Shown piece after piece: positions 11,912-23,699 of a DNA stretch of 64,000 nt. The notes beneath the pieces are model-generated. The model worked only from the letters and a program-made list of their open reading frames with translations. It was not told the DNA's origin and did not search any database. Within the stretch, counting starts at the first letter, position 1, and every line of letters starts with the position of its first letter. Origin of the DNA: Torreya grandis (taxonomy: Eukaryota > Streptophyta > Pinopsida > Cupressales > Taxaceae); the NCBI GenBank assembly GCA_037957365.1, contig JARHVA010004903.1, positions 1,139,001 to 1,203,000 on the forward strand, written 5' to 3'. Position numbers and translations under genes: made by a program.

Positions 11912-12444
11912 TGATCCGGACAACAATTCAGATTCGGGTGATGGGTCCACCCCATTTGATGGAAGAACTTCCGGGAGCCATAACTTTTGCACCGTAGCTC
12001 CAATTGACTCACCGTTTGAACCGTTGGAAAGCTAATAATGAGGGGAACGTCATGAGATGGCATAGATATTTTATTAATGAAGTTTGACCCCTTAAAACCC
12101 AACATAAGTGTCCCAAATTTCAATTTTATTAGTCTAGTCTAAAAATAGTAAGTTTCTAAAAATAGCAATTCCTCAAATTCTATATTGTTGTAAATCATGG
12201 AAGTTGAACCAATTCATCTCCCTCGAGATTGGTGACCTTCCACATCCTCCCCACACCTTCAAAACATGTATAAATGAAGATGTAACCCGAAATGGAAATC
12301 AGACATCTCTTCTCAGAGATAAGCATATGTTTGGGTCTACAATTTTGATAAATAAAACATCTCTTTTCAGAGTTAACATTATTTGAATTGTGTTGTTCTT
12401 ATTTTTGAATTATATTTCAACCAAAGCTTTCATGTTTTGGATCA
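11912..12444 (+). repeat. 3' LTR of the non-autonomous Gypsy element
   Basis: Full-length partner of 9573-10111. It begins TGATCCGGAC and ends GGATCA, followed directly by the target duplication GATAG at 12445-12449. It lacks the 9-bp repeat present in the 5' copy. Confidence 0.92.
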
Positions 12445-12449
12445 GATAG

Positions 12450-13800
12450 TCTTGTCATTTAGCTTGATCTAATGATTCCTCTAATGGTCTTGAAAAACTA
12501 TTTAATTATAAATGTATTATAATTTATAATTAAATAAGGTAGTAAACAAATGGAAGAAGTTGTATTTTGTCATATTATGCTCAAATTTATTATCTAAGGA
12601 TTTCCAACATTTATGAAATCTTGACTAGTCTCATTTTTCACTTTCTTACAATTGATAATGTAATCTAGATTGTTTCCACATAGGTCATTGAAGTGAGAAT
12701 ATTGGACCAATACATTAACCAATTATTCTAAGATAGAAATATAGTTACACCATATTTTATTATACCATTGTAATTCATCATTATAAAAGGTTTTGACTAG
12801 TTGTTTGGTAGTTACAAAAGTGTTAAGTTTAATCCAATCTTTATAAAGATTGGAAAAGGCCTTTAGATGCAAAGTGAGATCAATGGATACATTATAATAG
12901 ATCATATGATTAATTCCATCAATGTTGATATTAGATATATAAGGGATAAGGGTTAATTTTAAGGTGTTTAATTATTTTTTTCTAAAGTAGGTGTTGTAGA
13001 ATGAGGTTTCTAAGTGAATCTCTAATGGGGGTTAGGGGAATTTTGATTTGGCATTCCCCACTAAACTTGTTGAGGTTTAGATTGAATTTGTATAAGTGTG
13101 TTATGCATTTATAGTATTTTTTAAATGCTATAATATTGAATGGTATCCATTTTGTTCATTTAATGTAAGATAAATTGTTTATGATCAGGGGTGTTTTGAT
13201 TAGAATTAAAGGCTTGTGTGGCCTTTTGGGATGCACTAGATGAAACATTAATGTTGGTATTGATGTGATCACTTTGGGTAGGCCTAGAAAAATAGAAACC
13301 CATCATGTTAATAGTTATACTATAAATGGTTGATGAGGAATGAAAGAGGGAAGTTTCAATGGATTTTCCCCAAGACTTGTGTAAAAAATATGAGTAGGGG
13401 AAGAAGGATATTCCACATGGGGTTCTATCATGATGTGATAAATAACAACATGGTCCTTTCCCGTATGATCAAGATGTTGTTGGATAAGGATTATCATTTC
13501 TTATGTATTTTCTATGTCACATTACTCATCATCAAGTATTTTAAGTACATGACCTTACCTAAATTTATTAAGATTTTTTTTTTGGCTCACATGTTTTGGA
13601 TCTAATGGAAACCATATTACAATCACTAATAGGGTGATATTGAGAAGAAAAAAATGTAAGGCATGGAAATATTATTGTAAAAACTACTAGGATTAGATAA
13701 TTCATTATCATTAGGATTATTTTCATAAAATACTTGAAAAACCTAGTGAGTTTTCTCATCAAATTTTTTCAAAAGATGATGTAAAATTAAAATAACACAA
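12450..13800 (-). pseudogene. Decayed minus-strand frame, unrecognised
   Basis: This is the flank on the right side of the Gypsy insertion. Minus-strand reading from about 13500 gives coding-like, Pro-rich text (HVEYPSSPTHIFYTSLGENP, then LIKTPLIINNLSYIK) with many stops, continuing weakly to about 12720. It may be the upstream half of the frame seen at 9530-9120, split by the insertion. No domain is recognisable. Confidence 0.35.
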
Positions 13801-13844
13801 ATGTATCATGTTGGATGATGCAACTGGTTTCACAATAAAGTCAC

Positions 13845-14035
13845 AAATAAACTATATCGGGCTAGCCAATACATAGGAAATAAATTTATATTAGGTTGGA
13901 CGATATAATAAGATTAAAAAAAACAAATTTATTGGGTTGGCCAATGAATTTTATAAAAAAAAACTTGTATCAATTTGGTCAATATGATTGTAGACATGAG
14001 AAATATGTATTGGGCTAGTTTATATATTTTGTCTA
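13845..14035. repeat. Degenerate short tandem motif array (B)
   Basis: Repeats the motif of array A in the same order. Examples are ATCGGGCTAGCCAATACA near 13857, ATTAGGTTGGACGATATA near 13891, ATTGGGTTGGCCAATGAA near 13929, and two weaker copies to 14030. The spacers are A-rich as in array A, so the two arrays are diverged copies of one sequence. Confidence 0.6.
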
Positions 14036-14940
14036 AAATCTTCACTAAAATGTGTGATGGTCTAAAGACAATGCTAATAATCTAAAAGGTAAAATGAGAT
14101 AATAATCCAATCAGAGGTGGGATAAGAGTCATGTCAGGTTCACTATAATGTATGCATGCACTAGGATGACCTCTGAAAATTCTCTCATTGTACTAAGATA
14201 CAAACAAGTTCATAAAAATAAATTATGCATATACTTGGAAGAGAAAGTAATAACCTAGAATAGTCAGAGACCTAATAGAGAGTAATTCACATTTAATGTT
14301 CAAAGTATAGGGATCTAAATCCTATATTTAAGATATGGCATGTATAACCCTCACTAGGCCTCAAAATGTGAAAATAATAACAAGGGGGTTTATCAAGGAT
14401 ACTACATACAAAGAAATGAAAAGTAAGGGTAAATTAGATCCAAGATAGTACAAAACCTAAACAAACTAGAAGGTTAGTGGTGAAATGGTGAACCAATGGG
14501 TAATCTATCCAAACTAATGTCATAAATGGCAAACCTAAGCAAACCTACAGCTATACCAACCTATTCAGTATAAAGAGGAGCACAAGAAAGGATAAAAAAC
14601 ATACATATGAAATAGAAATAAGTAAATAAATTATATATACTTAGTAATAGATGAAAGATAATATAGATATACTTACCTTTGGGTGGACTCGTCAATGTAT
14701 CAATCTTATCATTAGCTCATGTGTCACTTTGTAAGAGATGTTGTAGGATGAAGACCTCAAAATCAAAGAAGAAGACTTAGATATACTTAGTTTGAGAATC
14801 TAAATACTAGGACACCTCTTTGGCATAACTTGTATTGAGCATCAAAGACATTTATGCAAGACTATACCTCCAAGATAAGACTCTAAACTCTAACTCTTCC
14901 TTTAAAAAATTAAGTTAATAAATGGGAGTACAAATAGAGC
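14036..14940. repeat. Diverged repeat family member, non-coding
   Basis: No gene is seen. The stretch around 14672-14900 (starting ACTTACCTTTGGGTGGACTC) aligns with 21622-21900 (ACTTACCTTGGGTTGACTTG), including the later phrases about columns of CTCC and GACCTCCAA. The two are copies of one repeat family lying on either side of the chromovirus at 15.4-20.9 kb. Confidence 0.5.
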
Positions 14941-14959
14941 ATATGAATGTGTTATATTT

Positions 14960-15398
<439 letters not shown>

Positions 15399-15748
15399 TG
15401 CTATTCACTTAACCTATAATGTATCTAGAGATATGTGTGGCCAACTTACGGCTTAAACATCTTCATATTAGCTTGTTACATTTCTAGATGTTCTTAGTAT
15501 GCTCATGCTATAAAATAACCATGGTTAATTATAGTATATATAAGAGGTATTGGTTAGTATTTTATCATCATATTGTGAATTATATTATCATTGTATTGTT
15601 TTAGAGGTTTCCCCTTCGAAGTGGCTCAGTCATAATATTCAAGTATTATTCTCTTTTGCCAATTGTTGTTGTAGATCTATTTGTTCTACTCTTAATTTTT
15701 CCATATATAATTCTAATTTTGTGAATCATCTAAGTAATTTCCTTATGA
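15399..15748 (+). repeat. 5' LTR of the chromovirus
   Basis: Starts TGCTATTCACTTAACC and aligns with 20612-20925 (TGCTATGCCCTTAAAC). The shared block includes CGAAGTGGCTCAGTCATAAT. The last roughly 30 bases before the PBS are not matched in the 3' copy. The end position is inferred from the PBS. Confidence 0.85.
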
Positions 15749-15749
15749 G

Positions 15750-15761
15750 TGGTGTCATAGC
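15750..15761 (+). promoter_or_regulatory. Primer-binding site, degenerate initiator tRNA-Met type
   Basis: TGGTGTCATAGC differs from TGGTATCAGAGC at two positions, one of them a transition. It lies just after the LTR-matching region and before gag. Confidence 0.7.
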
Positions 15762-16146
15762 ATTTATTTGGGCATGTTTCGATGGTGCATTTTTTGGGAT
15801 CTATCATCCTGAGCACTAGAATTTTGAGAAAACATAACTTGTGATTTGGGAGGAATTGATTTTTTTTTCATCACCACAGTTTTGTTAGTGAGGTTTTACT
15901 AAAAAAAAAAAGAAAAAACATTTTTTTGGGTAAAAAAATGAAGTCTAAAATTGTTTTACCTCATGAAAATTAGTAGTTCATCTCTATGAGATGAATGTAA
16001 TGATATATTCTAATATTACACTTTTTCAAGCCAAAATTTTTCACCCTTGTTCACAAAAACAATAGTTAAATTCATCTCAATGAGATGATCACAACAATGT
16101 ATTCCATTGGTACATTTTTTGGGGTCTTAAAACCCTCCTAGGGTTT

Positions 16147-17140
16147 GTGTATGTTGGTCCAAACATTAATATACATGGGAAAGGTAAAGAAACTCAAAAA
16201 AAACCTTACAAGGATGACATGGAATCTAAAACTTATGATCCATCTATTTCAGAGGTAGTTCATCAACTTAAGTCAGAGTTGCAGGGCATGATTAAAAAGG
16301 ATGATTTTGATACGATTCAAGGGGAGATTATAGGTTTGAGAGAGGAATTATATGGCATGAAGGATAAATTACAATGAATATATAGGTAATTGACCAACTT
16401 GTCAGCTCAGCCATTACAAAATAATCCTCCACCACTTTAGTTTGGTTCTCTAACTCCAGACAATACCAATACCAATTCTAGCCATAAGTGGATGTTTCAA
16501 AAAGTGGACCTAAAAAAGTTTGATGGTAATGATACACTCACTTGGATCACTCAAATTAAAAATTTATTTGATCTACATCAAACTCCATGTTCACAAAAAG
16601 TGGTTATGGCCTCTTTCTATTTAGAACTTGAGCATTCAATTAGTATTGTTAGTTGTGTGCTCAAAATAAAAAGAAGGGTATCCCAGTTTCATCATTAGTA
16701 TTTTCTAGGGAACTATAGCTCCACTATCATAATAATATTTCCAAAAATTACTTCAATTAGCTAGACAAGTTACACCAAACTAGTATTGTCTAGGACTGCA
16801 TTCATCAATTTCAAAATCTTCTTTACCTATGGTAGACATCACTGAGGAAAATCTAGCTGACCTATTTTTAAGTGGCCTCAAAGATAACCTCCCATTGGAG
16901 ATTCACATGTTTCATCCCATTACTATATCTGAGGCCATATTAGAGGAATGCATGGTTGAGGAAAAAGAGTTGATTAAATGATGAACTTTCACCAATGTTG
17001 GTGAATGCACCTTTCTAGCACCATCATTTCATCAGCCTACCATATTGACAACTGAACAATTAGAAGAAAAACATGAAAATTAATTATGCTTTGGTTGTGA
17101 TAGGAAATGGAGCAAAGGGCATCGATGTGATGAAAATAAT
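16147..17140 (+). pseudogene. Chromovirus gag
   Basis: An open 76-codon start (16147-16377) reads KGKETQKKPYKDDMESK and a coiled-coil-like stretch (EVVHQLKSELQGMIKKDDF). It is followed after stops by the gag core FQKVDLKKFDGNDTLTWITQ (from about 16495), where FDG..PLTWI is the family signature. The zinc knuckle CFGCDRKWSKGHRC is at 17087-17128, with all Cys/His residues present. Several stops and frame changes make it non-functional. Confidence 0.85.
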
Positions 17141-17279
17141 TTATTTTACATTAACAATTATAATGATGAGGAAGAAGATGAGCAGGCTTCAAGGGAAGGG
17201 TTATAGGAACCTAAGGATGAATTTGAAGATTCTCAACCTACCATTTCCTATAAGTAATTTTAGGAATTAGTACTCCTTA

Positions 17280-17750
17280 AAATCTTAAGGTGGTGGGGTT
17301 CTTGAAGAAATAGAAGGTGACTATGCTAATTGACTCTGGGAGTACACATAACTTCATTAATAGTAAGTTGACTGCTCATTTAATTTATTTCATTTACCCA
17401 AATCCAAAATTTTAGGTCATGTTTACAGATGGTGGTATGGTCAACTATTCTAGAAAATTCCATAATATTAAACTTGTTTTGCGAGACTTTATTATATTCC
17501 CCTATGTTTTCTATTCCCATGGGAGGATCTGGCATTATTTTGAGAGTGCAATGGGTCACCACTTTGGGCACTATTGAGATGAATTTACAAGAATTATTCA
17601 TGAGGTTATATTTAGAAGGAATGACTTTTGAACTACATGGATTACAAGATAAATATCCACAATAGGTTAGTTCCCAACAAATGATGAAGATTCTTAGAAA
17701 AGGTGCAAAAGGTTTTGTGGCATGTTTATTTTCCATGGAGGTTTAACCAA
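17280..17750 (+). pseudogene. Chromovirus aspartic protease
   Basis: MLIDSGSTHNFINSKL gives the retroelement protease active site, with the catalytic Asp codon at 17332, followed by the second half of the domain in another frame. The 78-aa plus-strand frame at 17429-17665 (MVVWSTILENSI and onwards) carries this C-terminal part. The domain is broken by stops and one or more frame shifts. Confidence 0.78.
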
Positions 17751-17879
17751 CCAAGGAGTCTACACATCCTAATTTTCAAAAGGTGTTAGATGACCATTTT
17801 TTTGTTTTTAGTGACATGCAAAAAGGACTTCCTCCAAGTCATGAACATGATCATTCCATCAAACTCATCATAGGAAGTA

Positions 17880-19010
17880 CACGACCCGATATCGAACCCT
17901 ACAGGTATCCCTATGCCCAAAATAGTGAACTTAAAAATATGGTATAAGAGATGTTGGAGGTGGGAATCATCCAACATAATTAAATTGAATATTCCTCCCT
18001 AATGGTCATCATGTAGGAGAAGGATGATAGTTGGAGGATGTGCCTAGACTATAATGAACTCAAAAAATAAACCATCAACGATAAGTTTTCTTTTTTAGTA
18101 ATTGATGATTTACTAGATGAATTTCATGTGCTATTTATTTTTAAAAATTAGATCTTCACTATGGATATCATTATATTTTCATTTGTAATGAGGACATACC
18201 TAAAACAACTTTCAGAACTCATGAAGGCCATTATGAATTTATGGTCATGCCTTTTGGCCTCACAAATGCACCATCTACATTTCAAAGTTTGATGAATACT
18301 ATTTTTATGTCATTTTTGAGAAAGTTTGTATTAGTTTTTTTTTTTATGATATTCTCATCTACAACAAAAATTAGGAAGACCAATTGAAGCATGTGAAATA
18401 GGTGCTTTAAATTCTAGAACAATGTCATATTTATGATAAACCTTTCAAATGTGTTTTTGGTGTCGAAGAGGTGGATTAATTGGGTCATATTTTTTCACAT
18501 GGAGTGAAATTTTATCCTAATAAAATCCAATTCATAATGGAGTAGCAAGTTCCCAAGACACTCAAGAACCTTTACAGATTTATGGGGTTTATTGGTTACC
18601 ATCATAGGTTTGTCAAAAATTATGGTATCATTGTATCCCCACTCACCTCTTTACTGAAGAAAGACTCCTTCCAGTGTACTGATTTAACTACCAAGGCATT
18701 TGAATAGTTGAAAATGGTTATGTACACAACCCTATTTTAGGTTACTCTTGATTTTTTTTAAATTGTTGTTGTGGAGTGTCACACATCAGGATATGGCATG
18801 GGGGTTGTACTCATGCAAGAAGGCAAACCACTGGAATTTAAAATTTTCCAACTTAAGGGAAAAAATAGGCTCAAAAAAATATATGAGAAAGAGATTATTT
18901 TTATTCTACATGTATTAAATCAATGGAGACCGTATTTGATGGGCCATCACTTTCAGGTAAAGACTGATCATGATAATTTCAAATATTTTTTGGAACAATG
19001 ATTGTCATTT
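17880..19010 (+). pseudogene. Chromovirus reverse transcriptase and RNase H
   Basis: RT fragments are MLEVGIIQ, then [21 protein letters not shown] and AIMNLWSCL. The active-site box reads [12 protein letters not shown], so a catalytic Asp of Y-x-D-D is missing. LGHIFSHGVKFYPNKIQ and FMGFIGYHHRFVKNYG follow. RNase H occupies about 18770-19000 as VECHTSGYGMGVVLMQEGKP and HHFQVKTDHDNFKYFLEQ. Dozens of stops are present, mostly Gln/Trp type. Confidence 0.85.
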
Positions 19011-19289
19011 GAAGAATTAAAAAATGGGAAAAATAAATGTTAGGATATAATTTTCTAATAGTGTATAAGAAAATAAAAGAGAATGTGGTGGCATATGCCC
19101 TCTCTCATCGGGATGAATCAGTTGAGGCATTATTATGCACCATAACCATGTGGTAGGTAGATTGGCTAGAGGAAGTAAGATTAGAATGGGAGAATGGAAG
19201 TGCTACCCAAGATTTGATTCACAATCTTTAGTTGGGTTTTAATGAATTTGAAAAGTTTACATGGAAGGTGAAAATATTATGGTATGAAT

Positions 19290-20400
19290 ATAGATTATAC
19301 CTTTGTAAGCATTCTCTCTTCAAACATACAATTCTTTAGGAACTTTATGCCTCTCCACTTGGAGGACACTTGGAATTTTTAAAAACATATCATAGAATCA
19401 AGTAAAAATTATTTTGGCAAGGATTCAAATGGGATGTTCACAAATATGTGGTTGAATGCATGGTATGTTAATAAAATAAAGGTGAAACCATTATGAACCT
19501 AAGTCTTTTGTATCCTTTATCCATCCCTAGCCAGCATTGGGAAGAGGTTTCCATGGATTTCATTATGGGGTTACCAAGGTCTTAGGGTAAAAATGTTATC
19601 ATGGTAGTTGTGGATCGACTCACCAAGTATGCTCATTTTTGCTCTTTATCATAGCCATTTTTTGCTAGTACAATAACTTATGTTTTTCTCAATATAATTC
19701 AAAAACTATCATGGCAATCCAAAGATCATTGTAAGTGACCAAGATCCCATATTTTCTAGTAATTTTTAGACTAAATTACTTCCATGTTTGGGTACCTAAT
19801 TGGATCATAGCTCATCTTATCATCCTCAATGTGATGGACAAATAGAGGTAGTCAACAAATGTCTCAAAGGGTATCTTCATTATTTTGTTTCAGATAAATG
19901 GGTTCATTAGCTTCCACTTGTTGAATGGTGGTATAACATTTCTTTTCACACTTCTTCCAAGATGTCTCCCTTTGTGGCATTATATGTGAATCATCCCCCA
20001 TCCATCACTTTAGTTTTGATAGTGCATCCTAAGGTTTGAGCTATTGAGGAACACATTCACCATCAATACAAGGTGTTAGTCAATTTATGAGAGAATTTAG
20101 AAATGGCACAAAATTGAATGAAATAGTAAGAAGATCAACACCACAGTGAGTGACATTTTAACATAGGTGATTGGGTCTTTGTGCATTTTCAACCATATAA
20201 GAAAATGTCTCTGAAGCAATAAAAAAAGGATAACAGGTTATCACCTAAGTATTATGTCCCTTACCAAATCTTACATAAATTTAGTAGTGTGGCTTATAGA
20301 TTAGAATTATCTCCAAACATGCAGATACATCTAGTATTCCATGTATCTTGCTTGAAGAAAGTAATTAGACATAGAGTTTCTAGTTAGACTGAGTTATCTA
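19290..20400 (+). pseudogene. Chromovirus integrase
   Basis: The core reads KRFPWISL (for the first catalytic Asp region, in a shifted frame), IIVSDQDPIFSSNF for the second Asp, and SSYHPQCDGQIEVVNKCLKG for the last Glu. The C-terminal part gives GDWVFVHFQPYK and LSPKYYVPYQILHKFSSVAY, the GPY/F-like module, ending VFHVSCLKKVI. Many stops show it is dead. The catalytic residues themselves can still be read. Confidence 0.85.
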
Positions 20401-20435
20401 AATTAAATGAAGAAGGAAAAGTCATTTTATAGCTT

Positions 20436-20579
20436 GAGGAGATCCTCCACATGTGCACTGAACAACTGCAAACTAGAGCTATTAAGCAATATTTGATCAA
20501 ATGGAAGAACCTCCATTCTGAAGATGCAATATGAGAGAATGAAACAGTCCTACAGAAACATAATGGATTGATTCAACAT
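20436..20579 (+). pseudogene. Chromodomain at the integrase C-terminus
   Basis: EEILHMCTEQLQTRAIKQYL continues as IKWKNLHSEDAI, a stop in place of Trp, then ENETVLQKHN. This matches the chromodomain pattern YLIKWK..P...ATWE. Chromodomains steer integration to marked chromatin in the chromovirus branch of Ty3/Gypsy. The Trp codon has become TGA by one G-to-A change. Confidence 0.85.
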
Positions 20580-20601
20580 TGAGAAAAATGTTGTTTTGAA
20601 T

Positions 20602-20611
20602 GGAAGGGGAA
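20602..20611 (+). promoter_or_regulatory. Polypurine tract of the chromovirus
   Basis: GGAAGGGGAA immediately precedes the 3' LTR start TGCTATGCC, the expected site of plus-strand priming. Confidence 0.85.
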
Positions 20612-20928
20612 TGCTATGCCCTTAAACTACAGTGTGTCTAAGGATATGTGTAGTTGACTTGTAGCTTACACATCTTCATATTAACTTTTTGCATTTCTCA
20701 ATGTTTTTAGTATGGTCAGTATATGGAATAACCATGGCTAAGTATAGTATATATAGGAGGTAGTAGTTAGTCTTTTATAATCATATTATGAATTTTATTC
20801 TTATTGCATTGTTATGGAGGTTACCCCCTCGAAGTGGCTCAGTCATAATATTCAAGCATTCTATTTTTTTTCCAATTGTTATTATGGATCTAATTATTTT
20901 ACTCTTAATTCTACCATTTATAATTTTA

Positions 20929-20930
<2 letters not shown>
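20612..20930 (+). repeat. 3' LTR of the chromovirus, end eroded
   Basis: Partner of 15399-15748. Similarity fades at about 20925, where TTTTATGTATATG leads into a (TG)n tract. The terminal part of the LTR was either lost or expanded into microsatellite. Confidence 0.82.
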
Positions 20931-20934
<4 letters not shown>

Positions 20935-21023
<89 letters not shown>

Positions 21024-21040
21024 ATACATACACACACGCG

Positions 21041-21099
<59 letters not shown>

Positions 21100-21135
21100 C
21101 TATGTATGTATATATGTATATACACACACACGTAC
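20935..21135. repeat. (TG)n-(CG)n-(CA)n compound microsatellite
   Basis: About 43 TG repeats (20935-21020) are followed by a TACATACATA spacer, (CA)3, (CG)5, then about 25 CA repeats to 21098 and a TATG/TACA tail. The TG and CA arms are inverse complements, so the whole can fold into one long hairpin. The alternating Pu-Py sequence favours Z-DNA. All ORFs here are dipeptide-repeat artefacts. Confidence 0.95.
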
Positions 21136-22440
21136 ATACATATACAAGTCCAATAATGAAAACTAACACTAAACTCTATCTCAACAATATTAACTAGGAT
21201 GATATAGTTTTAAGGATGCTGGTTGACACATAACTATATCAGTCAGACTAATAGAATGAAAAATGATAGAGGAATGGCTTAGAATTAAATCAGCTAGGCT
21301 AAAAAATTATAGGGAAAGATAATATGAAATAGACTACATCAGCCTGGTCGATATAGTAGGAATATAGGGTGACTAGCAAGACTAAACAACAAGTAAACAT
21401 AACTGTAAGATGAAAAGAGACTCAAAGAAGGTTAAAATGATAGTAATTAAGTTATGATAGTATAGTGTGCAAAAATATCTCACAAACTACCACGAGTTAA
21501 TCCCACGACATTCTCGGTATACTCCTTACATTGTGAGCTTAAGGATATTGATGTACCAACAAGCCCCTATGGTATAAACCATCACTAAAGTGAAAAATTA
21601 AAAAATATCAAGGGCATACACTTACCTTGGGTTGACTTGTTAGTGCATCAATCTCCTCCTTGGCTCTAGTGGAACTTTTCAAGAGATGTTTGTAGGCGAA
21701 AACATTAAATGCAAAAGATGATATAACCTAAGTGTTCATAATTATGGAGTCTAAAGACTAAGGGGCACCTCCTTGGTTCAACTTCCTCTTATTAAGATTC
21801 AATGACCTTGAGCAAAACTTGACCTCCAAAAGAATACACCCCTCTCTACTAAATCCTCCATTTACTACTTGAGGGAAAAAATGTGAGTGTAAAAATAGAA
21901 AATAAGTGTTGCATGTGTTGGAAATGATATTTATGACTCCTATATATGGACCCAAACTTAGAAATTAACTATTAATCCAAGTCGATGGTATTGATATAGA
22001 CTAGTATAATGTTATTATATTGGTTGACATAGTACTATATCTTTAGTCATGATATAGTGCAATAGATATAAAAAAAAAAACGGAACTATATCGATAATAT
22101 TGATATAGTAAAAAGATAAACAAGTAGGGAATAATTATACCAATAATGATAATATAGTAGGAATATAGGGAGTCTGTAAAACTGAACAAAAGGAGATGGT
22201 AAAAGAAAATAGTAAGAGAAAATGGAAAAAATACTTAGGGGAGAGCATGCTTATTGATATGTAGGTATGATTTTATAGTTGTGAACATCTCTCACAAAGT
22301 ACCACGAGTTGACCGCACCCATTTTCCACTACATTCCTTAAGACGTAACACTCAGGGAGATTGATGGATTGATGAGTCCTATAAGTGATAATTTTAGTAA
22401 AAGATAAAGATGAAAAATATCAGTGTAAACAAACTCTAAT
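21136..22440. repeat. Tandem repeat with roughly 0.8-kb unit
   Basis: CACAAACTACCACGAGTTAA at 21481 recurs as CACAAAGTACCACGAGTTGA at 22294, a spacing of 813 bp. Upstream phrases (GATATAGT and TTGACA near 21200 and 21990) recur with a similar offset. Parts of the unit (21135-21265 and 21622-21900) also match 15140-15270 and 14672-14900 on the other side of the chromovirus. No coding function seen. Confidence 0.6.
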
Positions 22441-23600
22441 CCTAGTCAAAATTTCAAAGGTATTAATTTGATCCAAAATTTATGGGTTATGTTTGCCTTG
22501 GTTTATGCAGTTGGTTCCACCTAAGTTTAGCCTCAAAGAACTTGGAAATTTGTGAAAAAATCAACATTAAATTCTAAGAACCCTAACTTTACATATTTTA
22601 TTTATTCTAAAGTATTTATTTGCTAAAATTAGGTCATTTTTAGTGTTTATTTGGGTAGATTTGCCTCGATTTGAATTATGACTTTATTAATGGTTTAATT
22701 TAGTGCATTGTTAATTGAAAATGACTTATCCATACTTCAATTGTACTTTATTATGTTGGACTAATGATTTATAGTTGCTCTTTCCCCCTCTATATTATTT
22801 TTCTTGTGTATTCATTGGGGTGTGTGTTTTACACTCTTGTTTACTTCTTTACATTTTACCTTTCAATTCTCATGGGTTAATCTTGGCTTTTGTTGGACAT
22901 TTATATTTAAATTAAATTAAATTATCACGTTAGATTTGATCAAATTTATAGACACATTTGTTGTTAAAAGTATTTAGAGAGTCTTATAACAAATCATCTC
23001 ATTTATTGGATAGGTGGGAGATGGATTTCACATTAAGCTTTCTTTCAATTACCATCTACTTAGGTGTTCATCTATCTTGTGTCACAAAAGTTAACTTTTA
23101 AGAGATACGCGTTATAACTTTTCAAGAAATACATTTATACTATCAAATACCTCAGTTTGTTTAGACACTAGATTTAATGGCCTTTTATTTAAGTGAAGTT
23201 TAGGTGGTTAGATTTTGTTTTCTTTTTGAATATGACAAATTTAAAAGTGTATACTACATTAGCCATTAAATGTTAAATTCATGATGGCTTGATTGTGATA
23301 AAAGTGTAAAATACACTTCAAAAAATATAATCTATTTTCTCATAAAATTTTATCAACTCTCACAATTTTTATTTTGACAAATTCATTGGAAGAACTATAA
23401 ATCTTCTTTCAAAACTTGTTCCATTAACTCAATTAAATATGCCTAACTAAACTTAATCCCAATAAATAAAATTATGAAAAATATTTATTCAAAAATATAA
23501 TTTGAAAGCTAAAAAAATTGAAAAGTTAAATGTAGAACATGGAAACCGTCAACAATAAAGTGCGCATGTCTTTTTATAGTAAAAACTTTGATTTGTACTT
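22441..23600. other. Upstream intergenic region of the GT31 gene
   Basis: AT-rich, low in CpG, with no long frame, LTR pair or recognised motif. It is the distal upstream region of the galactosyltransferase gene and may hold regulatory sites that cannot be told from sequence alone. Confidence 0.4.
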
Positions 23601-23623
23601 TTGTAAATCTTTGGTGGATTGAA

Positions 23624-23631
23624 TATAAATA
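23624..23631 (+). promoter_or_regulatory. Candidate TATA box of the GT31 gene
   Basis: TATAAATA lies about 450 bp before the chosen start codon. With the usual spacing, transcription would start near 23655, giving a long 5' UTR that may contain an intron (acceptor-like TGTGCAG at about 24011-24017). Confidence 0.5.
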
Positions 23632-23699
23632 GATGGATTACTCTACTTTGTCGTATATTGACATTGATGAAGTGGTTAGTTTGTATGGAAGGAAGTTTA

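Larger units (their letters stand above)
9573..12444 (+). mobile_element. Non-autonomous Ty3/Gypsy (chromovirus-like) element, internally deleted
   Basis: A complete insertion about 2.87 kb long. It has 5' LTR 9573-10111, a PBS, a gag-protease frame, a short integrase relic, a PPT and 3' LTR 11912-12444. It is flanked by the 5-bp duplication GATAG (9568-9572 and 12445-12449). Reverse transcriptase, RNase H and most of integrase are missing between about 11690 and 11757, and the flanking pieces remain in one frame. LTRs start with TG; the 3' LTR ends with CA and the 5' LTR end has mutated to TA. By rough eye count the LTRs differ at about 40 positions, so the insertion is not recent. Confidence 0.9.
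15399..20930 (+). mobile_element. Chromovirus-type Ty3/Gypsy retrotransposon, full length but inactive
   Basis: About 5.5 kb with LTRs at 15399-15748 and 20612-about 20930, a PBS at 15750 and a PPT at 20602. Gag, protease, RT, RNase H, integrase and a C-terminal chromodomain follow in the usual order. All frames carry many stops and several shifts. The 5' LTR starts against a TATG microsatellite; the 3' LTR loses its last few dozen bases where a (TG)n tract begins. Target duplications cannot be read because both ends meet microsatellite DNA. Confidence 0.9.

Noticed and set aside
20781..21197. ORFs of 76-127 aa on both strands
   Set aside because: They are mostly translations of the (TG)n/(CA)n tract, with flanking LTR sequence.
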